Source: Klebsiella grimontii
GTDB lineage: Bacteria; Pseudomonadota; Gammaproteobacteria; Enterobacterales; Enterobacteriaceae
Assembly: GCF_900200035.1 (NCBI RefSeq)
Contig: NZ_FZTC01000012.1
Coordinates: forward strand, 211,090 to 275,089
DNA length: 64,000 bases
Direction of reading: 5' to 3'
How positions within the stretch are numbered: position 1 is the first letter of the stretch; every line of letters begins with the position of its first letter. The notes under the pieces are model-generated. The model worked only from the letters and a program-made list of their open reading frames with translations, made no database searches and was not told the origin of the DNA. Positions 52,233-62,675 of the stretch are shown in pieces. Made by a program: the position numbers and the translations under genes.

Positions 52233-54008
52233 ATGAAAAAAATCAGCTTACCGAAAATTGGCATCCGCCCGGTGATCGATGGACGCCGCATGGGGGTACG
52301 CGAGTCGCTGGAAGAGCAAACCATGAATATGGCGAAAGCCACCGCCGCGCTGATCGCGGAAAAACTGCGTCACGCCTGCGGCGCGCAGATTGAGTGCGTC
52401 ATCGCCGATAGCTGCATCGCGGGTATGGCGGAGTCCGCCGCCTGCGAAGAGAAATTCAGCAGCCAGAACGTCGGCGTCACCATTACCGTCACTCCGTGCT
52501 GGTGCTACGGCAGCGAAACTATCGATATGGATCCGCTGCGGCCAAAAGCCATCTGGGGCTTTAATGGCACTGAGCGCCCCGGCGCGGTTTACCTTGCGGC
52601 GGCGCTGGCGGCGCATAGCCAGAAGGGTATTCCGGCATTCTCCATTTATGGCCACGACGTACAGGACGCCGACGACACCACCATTCCGCCGGATGTCGAA
52701 GAAAAACTGCTGCGCTTTGCCCGCGCCGGCTTAGCGGTCGCCAGCATGAAGGGCAAAAGCTATCTTTCCGTCGGCGGCGTGTCGATGGGTATCGCCGGTT
52801 CTATCGTCGATCACAACTTCTTCGAGTCCTGGCTCGGCATGAAGGTGCAGGCGGTGGACATGACCGAACTGCGCCGCCGCATCGACCAGAAAATCTATGA
52901 TGAAAGCGAGCTGGAAATGGCGCTGGCGTGGGCGGATAAAAACTTCCGCTACGGCGAAGACCAGAACGCGCAGCAGTATAAGCGCAACGCCGAACAGAGC
53001 CGCGCGGTGCTGAAAGAGAGCCTGCTGATGGCGATGTGCATCCGCGACATGATGCAGGGCAACAGCAAGCTGGCGGAAAAAGGGCTGGTCGAAGAGTCGC
53101 TGGGCTACAACGCCATTGCCGCGGGTTTTCAGGGCCAGCGCCACTGGACCGATCAATACCCCAACGGCGATACCGCCGAAGCGCTGCTCAATAGCTCGTT
53201 CGACTGGAACGGCGTACGCGAACCCTTTGTCGTCGCCACCGAAAACGACAGCCTCAACGGCGTGGCGATGCTGATGGGCCACCAGTTGACCGGCACCGCC
53301 CAGGTATTTGCCGACGTGCGCACCTACTGGTCACCGGAAGCGGTAGAGCGCGTCACCGGCCAACCGCTCACCGGGCTGGCGGAGCACGGCATTATCCACC
53401 TGATCAACTCCGGTTCGGCGGCGCTCGACGGCGCCTGCAAACAGCGCGATGCTGATGGCAAGCCAACCATGAAACCGCACTGGGAAATCAGCCAGCAGGA
53501 GGCCGACGCCTGCCTGGCGGCCACCGAATGGTGCCCGGCGATTCATGAATATTTCCGCGGCGGCGGCTTCTCCTCCCGCTTCCTGACCGAAGGCGGCGTG
53601 CCGTTCACCATGACCCGCGTGAATATCATCAAAGGTCTTGGCCCGGTACTGCAAATCGCCGAAGGCTGGAGCGTAGAGCTGCCGAAAGCGATGCATGACC
53701 AGCTCGATGCCCGTACCAACTCCACCTGGCCGACAACCTGGTTTGCGCCGCGTCTGACCGGTAAAGGCCCGTTCTCCGACGTCTACTCGGTGATGGCGAA
53801 CTGGGGGGCTAACCACGGCGTGCTGACCATCGGGCACGTCGGCGCCGACTTTATCACCCTGGCGTCGATGCTGCGGATCCCGGTCTGCATGCATAACGTA
53901 GAAGAGGCGAAAATCTACCGCCCCTCCAGCTGGTCTGCCCACGGGATGGATAGCGAAGGCCAGGATTACCGCGCCTGCCAGAACTACGGCCCGCTGTATA
54001 AGCGTTAA
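52233..54008 (+). CDS. fucI: L-fucose isomerase
   Basis: FucI interconverts L-fucose and L-fuculose with Mn2+ and also acts on D-arabinose. The 591-residue protein (E. coli length) begins [26 protein letters not shown]. The metal-binding Glu and Asp lie in the [14 protein letters not shown] (about 335-348) and later His regions. It follows fucP after 31 bases and precedes fucK. Confidence 0.98.
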   Translation: MKKISLPKIGIRPVIDGRRMGVRESLEEQTMNMAKATAALIAEKLRHACGAQIECVIADSCIAGMAESAACEEKFSSQNVGVTITVTPCWCYGSETIDMDPLRPKAIWGFNGTERPGAVYLAAALAAHSQKGIPAFSIYGHDVQDADDTTIPPDVEEKLLRFARAGLAVASMKGKSYLSVGGVSMGIAGSIVDHNFFESWLGMKVQAVDMTELRRRIDQKIYDESELEMALAWADKNFRYGEDQNAQQYKRNAEQSRAVLKESLLMAMCIRDMMQGNSKLAEKGLVEESLGYNAIAAGFQGQRHWTDQYPNGDTAEALLNSSFDWNGVREPFVVATENDSLNGVAMLMGHQLTGTAQVFADVRTYWSPEAVERVTGQPLTGLAEHGIIHLINSGSAALDGACKQRDADGKPTMKPHWEISQQEADACLAATEWCPAIHEYFRGGGFSSRFLTEGGVPFTMTRVNIIKGLGPVLQIAEGWSVELPKAMHDQLDARTNSTWPTTWFAPRLTGKGPFSDVYSVMANWGANHGVLTIGHVGADFITLASMLRIPVCMHNVEEAKIYRPSSWSAHGMDSEGQDYRACQNYGPLYKR

Positions 54009-54017
54009 TACGGCTTT

Positions 54018-54082
54018 GCCCGGTGGCGCAGGCTTACCGGGCCTACAGAACCGTAGGCCGGATAAGCGCGGCGCCATCCGGC
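54018..54082. repeat. REP pair between fucI and fucK
   Basis: GCCCGGTGGCGC...ACCGGGCCTAC and the facing GTAGGCCGGATAAG...GCCATCCGGC form a classic E. coli-type BIME in the fucI-fucK gap. Confidence 0.88.
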
Positions 54083-54101
54083 GACGTTTATGGAGTTAAC
54101 G

Positions 54102-55520
54102 ATGAAAAAAGACGTCATCCTGGTCCTCGACTGCGGCGCCACCAACGTGCGGGCGATTGCGGTTGACCGCCAGGGGAACATTATCGCCCGCGCCGCAACG
54201 ACCAACGCCAGCGATATCGCCGTGGAGAACAGCGCCTGGCACCAGTGGTCGCTGGAGGCGATCCTGCAACGCTTCGCCGAGTGCTGCCGGCAGATTAGCG
54301 ACGCACTCTCGTCCTGCACGGTTCGCGGCATCACGGTCACCACCTTCGGCGTCGACGGCGCGCTGGTGGATGAACAGGGCAAGCTGCTCTATCCGGTCAT
54401 CAGTTGGAAATGTCCGCGCACCGCGGCGGTGATGGACAATATCAGCCGTTTTATGCCCGCGCAGCAGCTCCAGCAGATCTCTGGCGTCGGCGCATTTGCC
54501 TTCAACACCCTGTATAAGCTGATCTGGCTGAAAGAGAACCACCCGCAGCTGCTGGAGAAAGCCCACGCCTGGCTGTTCATCTCCTCGCTTCTCAACCAGC
54601 GTCTGACCGGGGAATTCACAACCGATATCACCATGGCGGGTACCAGCCAGATGCTGGATATCCATCAGCGGGATTTCAGCACGCAGATCCTGCAGGCGAC
54701 GGGGCTGCCGCGCCGCCTGTTTCCCCGGCTCGTTGAAGCGGGCCAGCAGATCGGCACGCTGCAAAGCGATGCCGCGAAAATGCTGGGTTTAGCCGTCAGC
54801 ATTCCGGTCATCTCCGCCGGGCACGATACCCAGTTCGCGCTGTTTGGCGCGGGCGCGGAGCAGGATGAACCTGTGCTGTCGTCCGGCACCTGGGAAATCC
54901 TGATGGTGCGCAGCGCCCAGGTGAACACGCCGCTGCTCAGCCATTATGCGGGCTCCACCTGCGAGCTGGATAGCCAGCCGGGACGCTATAACCCGGGCAT
55001 GCAGTGGCTGGCCTCCGGCGTGCTGGAATGGGTACGCCAGCTGCTGTGGACGCCTGAAACGCCGTGGCAAACGTTGATTGACGAGGCCCGTGCCCTCCCC
55101 GGCGGCGCTCAGAAGGTGAAGATGCAGTGCGACCTGCTATCCAGCCCAAACGCGGGCTGGCAGGGCATCACGCTGAATACCACTCGCGGTCACTTCTACC
55201 TCGCCGCGCTGGAGGGATTAGCCGAACAGCTGGCGAACAACCTACAAACGCTGCAAAAAATCGGTCACTTTAACGCCAGCGAACTGCTGCTGGTCGGCGG
55301 CGGCAGCCGCAACGCGCTGTGGAATCAGATCAAAGCCAACAGGCTGGATATCCCGATTAAAGTACTGGATGACGCCGAAACCACCGTCGCCGGCGCCGCC
55401 ATGTTTGGCTGGTATGGCGTCGGTGAATTCAGCAGCCCGGAGCAGGCCCGAGCGCAAGTGAGCTATCAGTATCGCTATTTTTACCCGCAAACCGAACCCG
55501 AACTGATTGAGGGAGTATGA
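54102..55520 (+). CDS. fucK: L-fuculokinase
   Basis: FucK phosphorylates L-fuculose at O1. The 472-residue FGGY-family kinase has the N-terminal phosphate loop [17 protein letters not shown], the DGALVDEQG region, [14 protein letters not shown] and the C-terminal [20 protein letters not shown]. The start [10 protein letters not shown] was chosen because GGAG stands eight bases before it; a four-codon extension upstream overlaps that site. The stop overlaps the region just before fucU. Confidence 0.97.
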   Translation: MKKDVILVLDCGATNVRAIAVDRQGNIIARAATTNASDIAVENSAWHQWSLEAILQRFAECCRQISDALSSCTVRGITVTTFGVDGALVDEQGKLLYPVISWKCPRTAAVMDNISRFMPAQQLQQISGVGAFAFNTLYKLIWLKENHPQLLEKAHAWLFISSLLNQRLTGEFTTDITMAGTSQMLDIHQRDFSTQILQATGLPRRLFPRLVEAGQQIGTLQSDAAKMLGLAVSIPVISAGHDTQFALFGAGAEQDEPVLSSGTWEILMVRSAQVNTPLLSHYAGSTCELDSQPGRYNPGMQWLASGVLEWVRQLLWTPETPWQTLIDEARALPGGAQKVKMQCDLLSSPNAGWQGITLNTTRGHFYLAALEGLAEQLANNLQTLQKIGHFNASELLLVGGGSRNALWNQIKANRLDIPIKVLDDAETTVAGAAMFGWYGVGEFSSPEQARAQVSYQYRYFYPQTEPELIEGV

Positions 55521-55521
55521 G

Positions 55522-55944
55522 ATGCTAAAAACGATTTCCCCGTTAATATCGCCGGAGCTACTGAAGGTGCTGGCGGAAATGGGGCACGGCGATGAGATTA
55601 TTTTTTCCGATGCCCACTTCCCGGCGCACAGCATGGGGCCCCAGGTGATTCGCGCCGACGGCCTGCTGGTCAGCGACCTGCTGCAGGCGATTATTCCGCT
55701 GTTTGAGTTAGACAGCTACGCTCCGCCGCTGGTGATGATGGCCGCCGTGGCGGGCGACTCCCTCGACCCGCAGGTGGAAACGCGCTACCGCGAGGCGCTT
55801 TCCCGCCCCGCGCCCTGCCCGGAGATCGCCCGCATCGACCGCTTTGCTTTCTACGAGCGGGCGCAAAAAGCCTTTGCGATCGTTATCACAGGTGAGCGCG
55901 CTAAGTACGGGAATATTCTTTTAAAAAAAGGAGTAACGCCGTAA
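55522..55944 (+). CDS. fucU: L-fucose mutarotase
   Basis: FucU interconverts the alpha and beta anomers of L-fucose, feeding the isomerase. The 140-residue protein (E. coli length) belongs to the RbsD/FucU family. It has [26 protein letters not shown], the His in [18 protein letters not shown] and the C-terminal [19 protein letters not shown]. It begins one base after the fucK stop, with GGGAG just upstream, and is translationally coupled. Confidence 0.97.
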   Translation: MLKTISPLISPELLKVLAEMGHGDEIIFSDAHFPAHSMGPQVIRADGLLVSDLLQAIIPLFELDSYAPPLVMMAAVAGDSLDPQVETRYREALSRPAPCPEIARIDRFAFYERAQKAFAIVITGERAKYGNILLKKGVTP

Positions 55945-55954
55945 TCTCATGCCG

Positions 55955-55979
55955 GAGCGCCCGTCTGATGCGGGCGCTC
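55955..55979 (+). terminator. hairpin between fucU and fucR
   Basis: GAGCGCCCG and CGGGCGCTC form perfect nine-base arms with a seven-base loop in the short fucU-fucR gap. No T-run follows, so it may only lower or stabilise fucR transcription. Confidence 0.5.
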
Positions 55980-56001
55980 AGCGAACGCCAGGGTGAGAAA
56001 A

Positions 56002-56712
56002 ATGAAAGCGGCACGACAGCAAGCGATACTAGACCTGCTCATTAACCATAACAGCCTGACCACCGAAGCCTTATCGCTACAGCTCAACGTCAGCCGAGAA
56101 ACCATCCGCCGCGATCTCAGCGAGCTCCAGTCCCAGGGGAAAGTGCTGCGTAACCACGGCCGGGCAAAAGTCATTCACCGGCAAAGCCGGGACAGCGGCG
56201 ATCCTTTTCATATCCGTCTGAAAAGCCACTACGCGCACAAAGCGGATATCGCCCGCGAAGCCCTTGCGTGGATAGAAGCTGGAATGACGATCGCCCTCGA
56301 CGCCAGCTCCACCTGCTGGTATCTGGCCCGCCAGCTGCCCGATATCGACCTTCACGTCTTTACCAACAGCCAGCCGATTTGCCAGGAGCTGAGCAAGCGC
56401 GAGAATATTCAGCTCACCTGCTCCGGCGGTACGCTCCAGCGAAAATATGGCTGCTACGTCAGCGCGTCGCTTATCTCGCAGCTCAAAGCGCTGGAGATCG
56501 ACCTGTTCATTTTTTCCTGCGAAGGCATCGACAGCGAGGGGGCGCTCTGGGACTCAAACACGGTGAACGCCGAGTTCAAATCGCTGCTGCTTAAGCGGGC
56601 GTCGCAATCGTTATTGCTGATTGATAAGAGCAAGTTTAATCGCTCAGGAGAGGCGCGGATCGGCCATCTGGATGATGTGACGCATATTGTCTCGGACGTG
56701 TCGCAGTCATAA
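56002..56712 (+). CDS. fucR: L-fucose operon activator FucR
   Basis: FucR activates the fucose operons when fuculose 1-phosphate is present. The 236-residue DeoR-family protein has the N-terminal winged helix (KAARQQAILDLLINHN through VSRETIRRDLSEL, about 1-45) and a C-terminal sugar-phosphate isomerase-like domain with LDASSTCWYLARQL and the late LLIDKSKFNRSGEARIG. The ATG at MKAARQQ was chosen as in E. coli; a GTG three codons earlier is possible. It is seven residues shorter at the C terminus than the E. coli protein. Confidence 0.96.
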   Translation: MKAARQQAILDLLINHNSLTTEALSLQLNVSRETIRRDLSELQSQGKVLRNHGRAKVIHRQSRDSGDPFHIRLKSHYAHKADIAREALAWIEAGMTIALDASSTCWYLARQLPDIDLHVFTNSQPICQELSKRENIQLTCSGGTLQRKYGCYVSASLISQLKALEIDLFIFSCEGIDSEGALWDSNTVNAEFKSLLLKRASQSLLLIDKSKFNRSGEARIGHLDDVTHIVSDVSQS

Positions 56713-56726
56713 CGGCTATTTGCAGC

Positions 56727-56760
56727 GCCGGATAGCGGCTTAACACCTTATCCGGCCTAC
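56727..56760. repeat. REP element after fucR
   Basis: GCCGGATAGCGGC...TTATCCGGCCTAC is a single E. coli-type REP unit between the convergent fucR and rlmM stop codons. Confidence 0.85.
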
Positions 56761-56773
56761 AAAAGCGGGCAAA

Positions 56774-57874
56774 CTAGCGTTCGTCGCGGCGACCGCCGAC
56801 GGCAGCCCACAGGCGGCGAACGTGAACCGTTACCTCTTCGCGATCGTGATACAGCTGGCGTGCCTGGATCTGCGCGTTGATACCGTGCTCGTCGAGCTGT
56901 TCCTGGATATAGGCCAGGTTGCGCGATAGCTCTTCGTAGCGTTTTTTCATCGGCAGCTTCAGGTTAAAGATGGTTTCGCGGCACCAGCCGTTCACCAGCC
57001 ACTGCGCCATCAGCGCCGCCACTTTCGCCGGCTTCTCCACCATATCGCACACCATCCACGAGATGTTGCTGCGCGTCGGGCGATATTTGAAGCCGTCTTC
57101 ACGCAGCCAGGTCACCTGCCCGGTATCCATCAGGCTTTGCGCCATTGGGCCGTTATCCACCGAGGAGACCCACATATTGCGTTTCACCAGCTGATAGGTC
57201 CAGCCGCCGGGGCAGGCGCCGAGATCCACCGCGTACATACCGTTCGCCAGGCGCTCATCCCACTCATCTGCCGGGATAAAGACGTGAAACGCCTCTTCCA
57301 GCTTGAGAGTCGAACGGCTTGGCGCATCGGACGGGAACTTGAGGCGCGGAATGCCCATATAGAATGGCGAGTTGTTGTTAGACAACGAATAGCCGGTGTA
57401 GCAGCAGCCCGGCGCGATAAAGAATACGTGGACCACCGGACGTTTTGGCGTTTCATAGTTGGTCAGCACGCCCGCCTCGCGCAGCGCCGCGCGCAGCGGT
57501 ACCGTAAACTTGCGGCAGAACTTCATCAGCTCTTTGCTTTCGTTGGTATCGGCCACTTCCACGCGCAGCTCGCCGCCCTTCTCCACCACGCCCTGCAGCA
57601 TACCGACGATCGGGGAAATCCGGTCTTCCGGCGGCAGGTCACGCAGCAGTTCGCCAACCACAAACATCTGGCGGGCAAACACCAGCGAGCTGAACGGCAG
57701 TTCGCGCACCAGCTTTTCGCCGTCTTCGGCCTGATAGCACTCAAAAATCACATAGCCGGAGTCGTCTTTGACTCGGGCAAAACCAAACACCTCAAGGCGC
57801 GAGGCCTTATCGGTAATTTCTGCTGCGCACTCTTTCTCAAACCCAGGGCGACAATAGAGGACAACTTTATTCAT
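56774..57874 (-). CDS. rlmM: 23S rRNA 2'-O-ribose C2498 methyltransferase
   Basis: RlmM methylates the ribose of C2498 in 23S rRNA. The 366-residue protein (E. coli length) has an N-terminal THUMP-like RNA-binding domain and a C-terminal Rossmann methyltransferase with the SAM motif [14 protein letters not shown] conserved basic end, [20 protein letters not shown], follows. The start [15 protein letters not shown] is used; two more codons upstream are open. The start overlaps the ygdD stop by eight bases. Confidence 0.98.
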   Translation of the reverse strand: MNKVVLYCRPGFEKECAAEITDKASRLEVFGFARVKDDSGYVIFECYQAEDGEKLVRELPFSSLVFARQMFVVGELLRDLPPEDRISPIVGMLQGVVEKGGELRVEVADTNESKELMKFCRKFTVPLRAALREAGVLTNYETPKRPVVHVFFIAPGCCYTGYSLSNNNSPFYMGIPRLKFPSDAPSRSTLKLEEAFHVFIPADEWDERLANGMYAVDLGACPGGWTYQLVKRNMWVSSVDNGPMAQSLMDTGQVTWLREDGFKYRPTRSNISWMVCDMVEKPAKVAALMAQWLVNGWCRETIFNLKLPMKKRYEELSRNLAYIQEQLDEHGINAQIQARQLYHDREEVTVHVRRLWAAVGGRRDER

Positions 57875-58262
57875 GAACAACGCCCTTACGTTTCAGACGA
57901 ATTGCACCAATTAACATTAATACCCAACCGGCGAGGAAGCAGACGCCCCCGACCGGCGTAACGAACGCCCACAGGCGTAAATGCGAGAGCGCCAGACAGT
58001 AGAGGCTGCCGCTAAAAAGAACGGTACCGAGCGCCATAAAGACGCTGCTCCAGTAAAACCAGATGCTGATGCGGCGCTGCATCGCCACCGCCAGGCCAAA
58101 GATCGCCAGCGTATGGAATGCCTGATACTGCAGGCCGGTGTGGATCCAGCCCATTTCCGCAACGCCCATCGTTTTACTTAAAACGTGCGCGCCAAAAGCG
58201 CCCAAAGCCACAAAGATAAAACCGCTTATCGCGGCGAAAATCAGCATAAAACGGCTGGTCAT
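57867..58262 (-). CDS. ygdD: YgdD family inner membrane protein (DUF423)
   Basis: A 131-residue protein with four hydrophobic segments and the DUF423 marks [17 protein letters not shown] near the start and the C-terminal [18 protein letters not shown]. No function is known. Length equals the E. coli protein. It overlaps rlmM at its end and follows gcvA after 19 bases, so all three may share transcripts. Confidence 0.94.
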   Translation of the reverse strand: MTSRFMLIFAAISGFIFVALGAFGAHVLSKTMGVAEMGWIHTGLQYQAFHTLAIFGLAVAMQRRISIWFYWSSVFMALGTVLFSGSLYCLALSHLRLWAFVTPVGGVCFLAGWVLMLIGAIRLKRKGVVHE

Positions 58263-58281
58263 GTGTTTACCCTACGATGAT

Positions 58282-59199
58282 TTATTGTTCATAACGAAAG
58301 CGAAATTTTTCTTGTTCATTAGCCGCTTTTGCCAGAATCCACTGGCGGAAGGCGGCTATTTTACCCAGTTCTGCCTGACTGTCATGACAAACGAGATAAA
58401 ACGCATTCTTACTGACCAGAACATCATTAAACGGACAGACCAAACGGCCTGCCTCAATCTCGGACTGCGCCATCACATTGTTGGCCAGCGCAACCCCCTG
58501 TCCATGGATTGCCGCCTGCAGCACCATTGCGCTGTGGCTAAAGATAGGTCCCTGTTGAACATTGATATGGTTTAGACCCAACTGACGGGTATAAGTTTGC
58601 CAGTCGCGGCGGGAAGCGTCGTGCAGCAGGGTATGTTGCGCCAGATCGGCAGGCGTTTTCAACGCTTTATCGCCGGTGAGCAACAGCGGGGAACACACCG
58701 GGAGCAGATATTCGGCGTACAGTTTTTCCACCCGCAGCCCCGGCCAGTTGCCGCGGCCGTAAAAAATCGCCACGTCGACATCGTCGGCCAGCTTATCTTC
58801 CTGACGGTCCACGGCCTGGATTCTGACGTCGATTCCCGGATAAGCTGAGTTAAAGCTTGTGAGTCTCGGCACCAGCCACTGAATGGCAAAACTGGGGAGC
58901 ATACTGACGGTTAAGGCCCCTTTTGCGCTTCGCGCCTGAAGCTTGCGGGTCGCCTCGGTGAGCTGCGAGAAAATCTCTTTAATATCCTGAAAATAGCTCT
59001 GCCCCTCCTCTGTCAAAAGAAGAGAACGATTGCGTCGACGGAACAGCTTGAGGCCGAGGAAATCCTCCAGGGACTTGATTTGGTGGCTGACTGCGGCCTG
59101 CGTCACAAAAAGCTCATCGGCGGCGCGAGTGAAGCTAAGATGACGGGCGGCAGCATCAAAAACACGTAATGCATTCAGAGGTGGCAAACGCTTGGACAT
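58282..59199 (-). CDS. gcvA: glycine cleavage regulator GcvA
   Basis: GcvA is a LysR-type regulator that, with glycine, activates gcvTHP and the divergent gcvB sRNA. The 305-residue protein (E. coli length) has the N-terminal helix-turn-helix LPPLNALRVFDAAARHLSFTRAADELFVTQAAVSHQIKSLE (about 5-45) and the substrate-binding domain after it. It faces gcvB across about 130 bases, the E. coli arrangement. Confidence 0.98.
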   Translation of the reverse strand: MSKRLPPLNALRVFDAAARHLSFTRAADELFVTQAAVSHQIKSLEDFLGLKLFRRRNRSLLLTEEGQSYFQDIKEIFSQLTEATRKLQARSAKGALTVSMLPSFAIQWLVPRLTSFNSAYPGIDVRIQAVDRQEDKLADDVDVAIFYGRGNWPGLRVEKLYAEYLLPVCSPLLLTGDKALKTPADLAQHTLLHDASRRDWQTYTRQLGLNHINVQQGPIFSHSAMVLQAAIHGQGVALANNVMAQSEIEAGRLVCPFNDVLVSKNAFYLVCHDSQAELGKIAAFRQWILAKAANEQEKFRFRYEQ

Positions 59200-59293
59200 A
59201 GTTATTCTGGCTTAGATGTTAAGGCAATTTAACAAACAGGAAACAATAGTTAACCTATTAGTTTTTTTTATCTGAGCTATTATAATTTGTCCG

Positions 59294-59322
59294 TTGAGCT
59301 TCTACCAGCAAATACCTATAGT
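59294..59322 (+). promoter_or_regulatory. gcvB promoter
   Basis: TTGAGC (59294-59299) and TATAGT (59317-59322) are 17 bases apart, and the predicted start at 59329 is six bases on. The 59200-59293 stretch before it should hold the GcvA sites shared with gcvA. Confidence 0.75.
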
Positions 59323-59328
59323 GGCGGC

Positions 59329-59536
59329 ACTTCCTGAGCCGGAACGAAGAGCTTTTTTTGGAATGCGTGTTCCAACAAGCTTTTGGCTTACGGTTGTGAT
59401 GTTGTGTTGTTGTGTTTGCAATTGGTCCGGGTTTGCGGACCATGGTAGCGAAGCTACCCCTTTTCACTTCCTGTACATTTACCCTGTCTGTCCATAGTGA
59501 TTTAATGTAGCACCGCACTGCGCGGTGCTTTTTTTT
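59329..59536 (+). ncRNA. gcvB: GcvB small regulatory RNA
   Basis: GcvB is an Hfq-dependent sRNA that represses many amino-acid transport and metabolism mRNAs. The sequence begins ACTTCCTGAGCCGGAACG, contains the G/U-rich R1 region TTGTGATGTTGTGTTG (about 59395-59411) and CATGGTAGCGAAGCTACC. It ends in the terminator GCACCGC...GCGGTGC with an eight-T run. The length of about 208 nt matches the 205-nt E. coli RNA. The R1 pairing region is fully kept. Confidence 0.97.
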
Positions 59537-59552
59537 GCCTGCTAAAAACCAA

Positions 59553-59783
59553 TTACTTATCCAGCTCTCCCAGCTGTTTTACATCAGAACGGTTGATCTG
59601 CTGCTTGTTACCCCAGGCATCTTTGTACGAAATCATGCCAGTATCATTATCCGTTTGCGGTTTGCCGTCGGTCACGATGGTGCGCCCATCGTTGGTATGC
59701 ATCACGTAGTTAGAGGAGCAGGCGCTCAGGCCGAGGGTCAGCACACAGGCAGAAATAATTGCGGCAGTCTTATTCATTTTCAT
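59553..59783 (-). CDS. ygdI: small lipoprotein YgdI
   Basis: A 76-residue lipoprotein of the YgdI/YgdR family. The N-terminal signal ends in the lipobox LSAC (Cys at about 22), and the mature part keeps NYVMHTNDGRTIVTDGKPQTDNDTGM and YKDAWGNKQQINRSDVKQ. Function is not known. It has AAGGAG six to seven bases before the ATG. It stands convergent with gcvB. Confidence 0.93.
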   Translation of the reverse strand: MKMNKTAAIISACVLTLGLSACSSNYVMHTNDGRTIVTDGKPQTDNDTGMISYKDAWGNKQQINRSDVKQLGELDK

Positions 59784-59975
59784 CTTTCTCTCCTTTCGAC
59801 TATTTATACTGTTTATGATTCGTTCTGTACCAGGTTAAAACGCAAACCCAACACTATTCAGCATAACCATCTTTTACCCCCCCGAAGTCATATTCAGAAA
59901 ATTCCAGTCGTTAGCACAAACCTTGTATCACCCGCCGATTTGCGCGACGATCCTGGTATCGATACGAGGAATCTC

Positions 59976-61181
59976 ATGAACGCATTCAACCCCGTCCAAT
60001 TTCGCGCCCAGTTCCCGGCGCTGGCCGACGCCGGCGTCTATCTTGATAGCGCCGCGACAACGCTCAAACCGCTGGCGGTCATTGAGGCCAGCGACCAGTT
60101 CTATCGCCTCAGCGCCGGCAACGTCCACCGCAGCCAGTTCCCCGCCGCCCGGCAGCTAACCGAACGCTATGAAAACGCGCGCGAACGCGTGGCGGCGCTG
60201 CTTAATGCCCCATCCGGCGAAGATATCGTCTGGACGCGCGGCACCACCGAAGCCATTAATATGGTGGCGCAGAGCTACGTGCGCCCGCGGCTGAAACCCG
60301 GCGATGAGATTATCGTCAGCGAAGCGGAGCATCACGCCAACCTGGTGCCGTGGTTAATGGTTGCAGAGCAAACCGGCGCGCGGGTGGTGAAGCTGCCGCT
60401 GGCGGGCAACCGTCTGCCGGACGTGGCGGCGCTTGGCGCGCTCATCACGCCGCGCAGCCGGGTGCTGGCGATTGGCCAGATGTCCAACGTCACCGGCGGC
60501 TGCCCGGACCTGGCGCTGGCGATTCGCCAGGCCCACGCTGCCGGGATGGTGGTGATGGTCGACGGCGCGCAGGGGGCGGTGCATTTCCCGGCGGACGTCC
60601 AGGCGCTGGATATCGACTTTTATGCTTTTTCCGGCCATAAGCTCTACGGGCCGACCGGCATCGGCGCGCTGTATGGCAAACGCGAACGGCTGGCGGAGAT
60701 GTCGCCGTGGTTCGGCGGGGGAAAAATGATTACCGAAGTCACCTTCGACGGCTTCAAAACCCAGCCCGTCCCCTGGCGCTTCGAGGCCGGGACGCCAAAT
60801 ATCGCCGGGGTGATTGGCCTGAGCGCGGCGCTGGAGTGGCTGGAGGAGACGGATATCGCGCAGGCGGAAAACTGGTGCCACGGCCTGGCCACGCTGGCGG
60901 AAGACGAGCTGGCGAAACGTCCGGGCTTTCGCTCGTTCCGCTGTCAGGATGCCAGCCTGCTGGCGTTTGATTTTGACGGCGTTCACCATAGCGATATGGT
61001 GACGCTGCTGGCGGAATCGGGTATCGCGCTGCGCGCCGGTCAGCACTGCGCTCAACCACTGCTGGCGGCGCTTGGCGTCAGCGGCACTCTGCGGGCCTCC
61101 TTCGCGCCTTATAATACGCAAGACGATGTTTACGCGCTGGTGCACGCCGTTGACCGCGCTCTGGAAATTCTGGTGGACTAA
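59976..61181 (+). CDS. csdA: cysteine desulfurase CsdA
   Basis: CsdA takes sulfur from cysteine (and selenium from selenocysteine) with PLP and hands it to CsdE. The 401-residue protein (E. coli length) has the PLP Lys in [16 protein letters not shown] and the active Cys in [13 protein letters not shown]. The [13 protein letters not shown] start has GAGGAA upstream; the open frame extends far upstream by chance and is ignored. It is coupled to csdE. Confidence 0.98.
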   Translation: MNAFNPVQFRAQFPALADAGVYLDSAATTLKPLAVIEASDQFYRLSAGNVHRSQFPAARQLTERYENARERVAALLNAPSGEDIVWTRGTTEAINMVAQSYVRPRLKPGDEIIVSEAEHHANLVPWLMVAEQTGARVVKLPLAGNRLPDVAALGALITPRSRVLAIGQMSNVTGGCPDLALAIRQAHAAGMVVMVDGAQGAVHFPADVQALDIDFYAFSGHKLYGPTGIGALYGKRERLAEMSPWFGGGKMITEVTFDGFKTQPVPWRFEAGTPNIAGVIGLSAALEWLEETDIAQAENWCHGLATLAEDELAKRPGFRSFRCQDASLLAFDFDGVHHSDMVTLLAESGIALRAGQHCAQPLLAALGVSGTLRASFAPYNTQDDVYALVHAVDRALEILVD

Positions 61182-61621
61182 TGACGACTTCTCACCCTTT
61201 TGGAACCCGCATCACCGAAGAGACTTTACGCCAGACGTTTACCCCGCTCAGCCAGTGGGAGGATAAATACCGTCAGCTGATTTTACTGGGCAAGCAGCTT
61301 CCCGCGCTGCCGGACGACCTGAAAGCGCGAGCCAAAGAGATTGCCGGGTGTGAAAACCGCGTCTGGCTGGGATATTCCGTTGATGCCGAGGGCAAGCTGC
61401 ATTTCTTCGGCGATAGCGAAGGCCGTATCGTGCGCGGCATGCTGGCGGTGCTGTTGGCCGCCGTTGAAGGTAAAAGCGCCGCCGAGCTGCTGGCGCAGGA
61501 TCCGCTGGCGCTGTTTGATGCGCTGGGGCTGCGCGGCCAGCTGAGCGCCTCGCGCAGTCAGGGACTCAACGCCCTGAGCGAAGCGGTGCTCGCCGCCGCC
61601 CGCGAGGTTTACGCTCTTTGA
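61181..61621 (+). CDS. csdE: cysteine desulfuration protein CsdE
   Basis: CsdE is the SufE-like sulfur acceptor for CsdA; the pair works with TcdA in E. coli. The 146-residue protein carries the acceptor Cys57 in [15 protein letters not shown] and the family end [23 protein letters not shown]. Its ATG overlaps the csdA stop (TAATGA), so translation is coupled. It is followed by a perfect inverted repeat pair. Confidence 0.97.
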   Translation: MTTSHPFGTRITEETLRQTFTPLSQWEDKYRQLILLGKQLPALPDDLKARAKEIAGCENRVWLGYSVDAEGKLHFFGDSEGRIVRGMLAVLLAAVEGKSAAELLAQDPLALFDALGLRGQLSASRSQGLNALSEAVLAAAREVYAL

Positions 61622-61623
61622 AG

Positions 61624-61740
61624 TAGCCCGGACAGGTGCGCAGCACCGCCTCCGGGGAAAGCGCCTGCTGCGGAAAGACATTTTTGCGATGGCGCCCGTG
61701 AACAATCCCGGAGGCGGTGCTGCGCACCTGTCCGGGCTAC
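61624..61740. repeat. perfect 34-bp inverted REP pair (BIME)
   Basis: A 34-base unit starting GTAGCCCGGACAGG at 61624-61657 is repeated as its exact reverse complement at 61707-61740, 49 bases apart. It lies between csdE and tcdA, which are convergent. Other copies of the family in this window are diverged. Confidence 0.93.
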
Positions 61741-61760
61741 CGTCTTGCCGCAATGAGGGC

Positions 61761-62570
61761 CTACGCCGTCAGCCGCTCCGCCTTCGCCAGCATTTTCTTC
61801 AGCGCGTGGGAGACGGCGACAAAACCAAAGGTCGCGGTTACCATCGTCGCGGCGCCAAAGCCGGATGCGCAATCCATTCGCTTCGGCCCCTCAGCGGTGC
61901 TTTTCATCGCGCACACGCTGCCGTCCGCCTGCGGATAAACCAGCGCTTCGGTGGAAAACACGCAATCCACGCCGAGCTTACCTTTGCTGTTCTTCACCAC
62001 CCCGAACTGGCTCTTCAAACGCTCGCGCAGCTTTGCCGCCAGCGGATCCTGGATGGTTTTCGCCAGATCGGCGACCTGAATTTGCGTCGGATCGATTTGC
62101 CCGCCCGCGCCGCCGGTGGTCACCAGCGGAACCTTATGGCGACGACAGTAAGCGATTAGCGCCGCTTTCGGGCGCACGCTGTCGATGGCGTCAATCACGT
62201 AGCTAAAGCCAACGCCAAGATACTCGGCGACGTTTTCCGGGGTGACGAAATCGTCCACCACCGTGACCCGGCACTCGGGGTTGATCAGGCGAATGCGCTC
62301 CGCCATCACCTCGGCTTTCGCCAGGCCAACGTTACCGCCAAGCGCGTGGATCTGACGGTTGGTGTTGGTCACGCAGACGTCATCCATATCGATAAGGGTA
62401 ATCGCGCCAATCCCGGTTCTCGCCAGCGCTTCCGCCGCCCAGGAGCCCACGCCGCCGATGCCGACCACGCAGACGTGCGCGTCGGCAAAACATTGCAGCG
62501 CCTTTTCACCATATAAACGCGCCGTGCCGCCAAAACGCTGGCGCCAGGCATCGCTGATTACAACAGACAT
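61761..62570 (-). CDS. tcdA: tRNA threonylcarbamoyladenosine dehydratase TcdA
   Basis: TcdA (CsdL) closes t6A37 to cyclic ct6A in tRNA, using ATP, and works with CsdA-CsdE. The 269-residue E1-like protein has RFGGTARLYGEKAL, the nucleotide motif VVGIGGVGSWAAEALARTGIG (about 35-55), DMDDVCVTNTNRQIHA and a later DAIDSVRPKAALI. It lies opposite csdAE on the other strand, convergent with them. Confidence 0.97.
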   Translation of the reverse strand: MSVVISDAWRQRFGGTARLYGEKALQCFADAHVCVVGIGGVGSWAAEALARTGIGAITLIDMDDVCVTNTNRQIHALGGNVGLAKAEVMAERIRLINPECRVTVVDDFVTPENVAEYLGVGFSYVIDAIDSVRPKAALIAYCRRHKVPLVTTGGAGGQIDPTQIQVADLAKTIQDPLAAKLRERLKSQFGVVKNSKGKLGVDCVFSTEALVYPQADGSVCAMKSTAEGPKRMDCASGFGAATMVTATFGFVAVSHALKKMLAKAERLTA

Positions 62571-62593
62571 AAAACCTCAGAATAAGTGGATAT

Positions 62594-62663
62594 TCCCGGG
62601 CCGCGGCGCAAGCGCCTTACCCGGGCTACCGTAGCCCCGGTAAGCGCAACGCGACCGGGGAAA
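62594..62663. repeat. REP pair between mltA and tcdA
   Basis: CCCGGGCCGCGGC...TACCCGGGCTAC and the facing GTAGCCCCGGTAAGCG...GACCGGGG are two REP-like units in the gap between mltA and tcdA. Confidence 0.8.
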
Positions 62664-62675
62664 AGAACGTGAATA

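Noticed and set aside
59258..59518. small frames across the gcvA-ygdI gap
   Set aside because: They lie over the gcvB promoter and RNA, which explain the sequence better.
59535..59975. N-terminal extension of csdA
   Set aside because: The frame is open upstream but crosses ygdI on the other strand; the family start and ribosome-binding site are at 59976.
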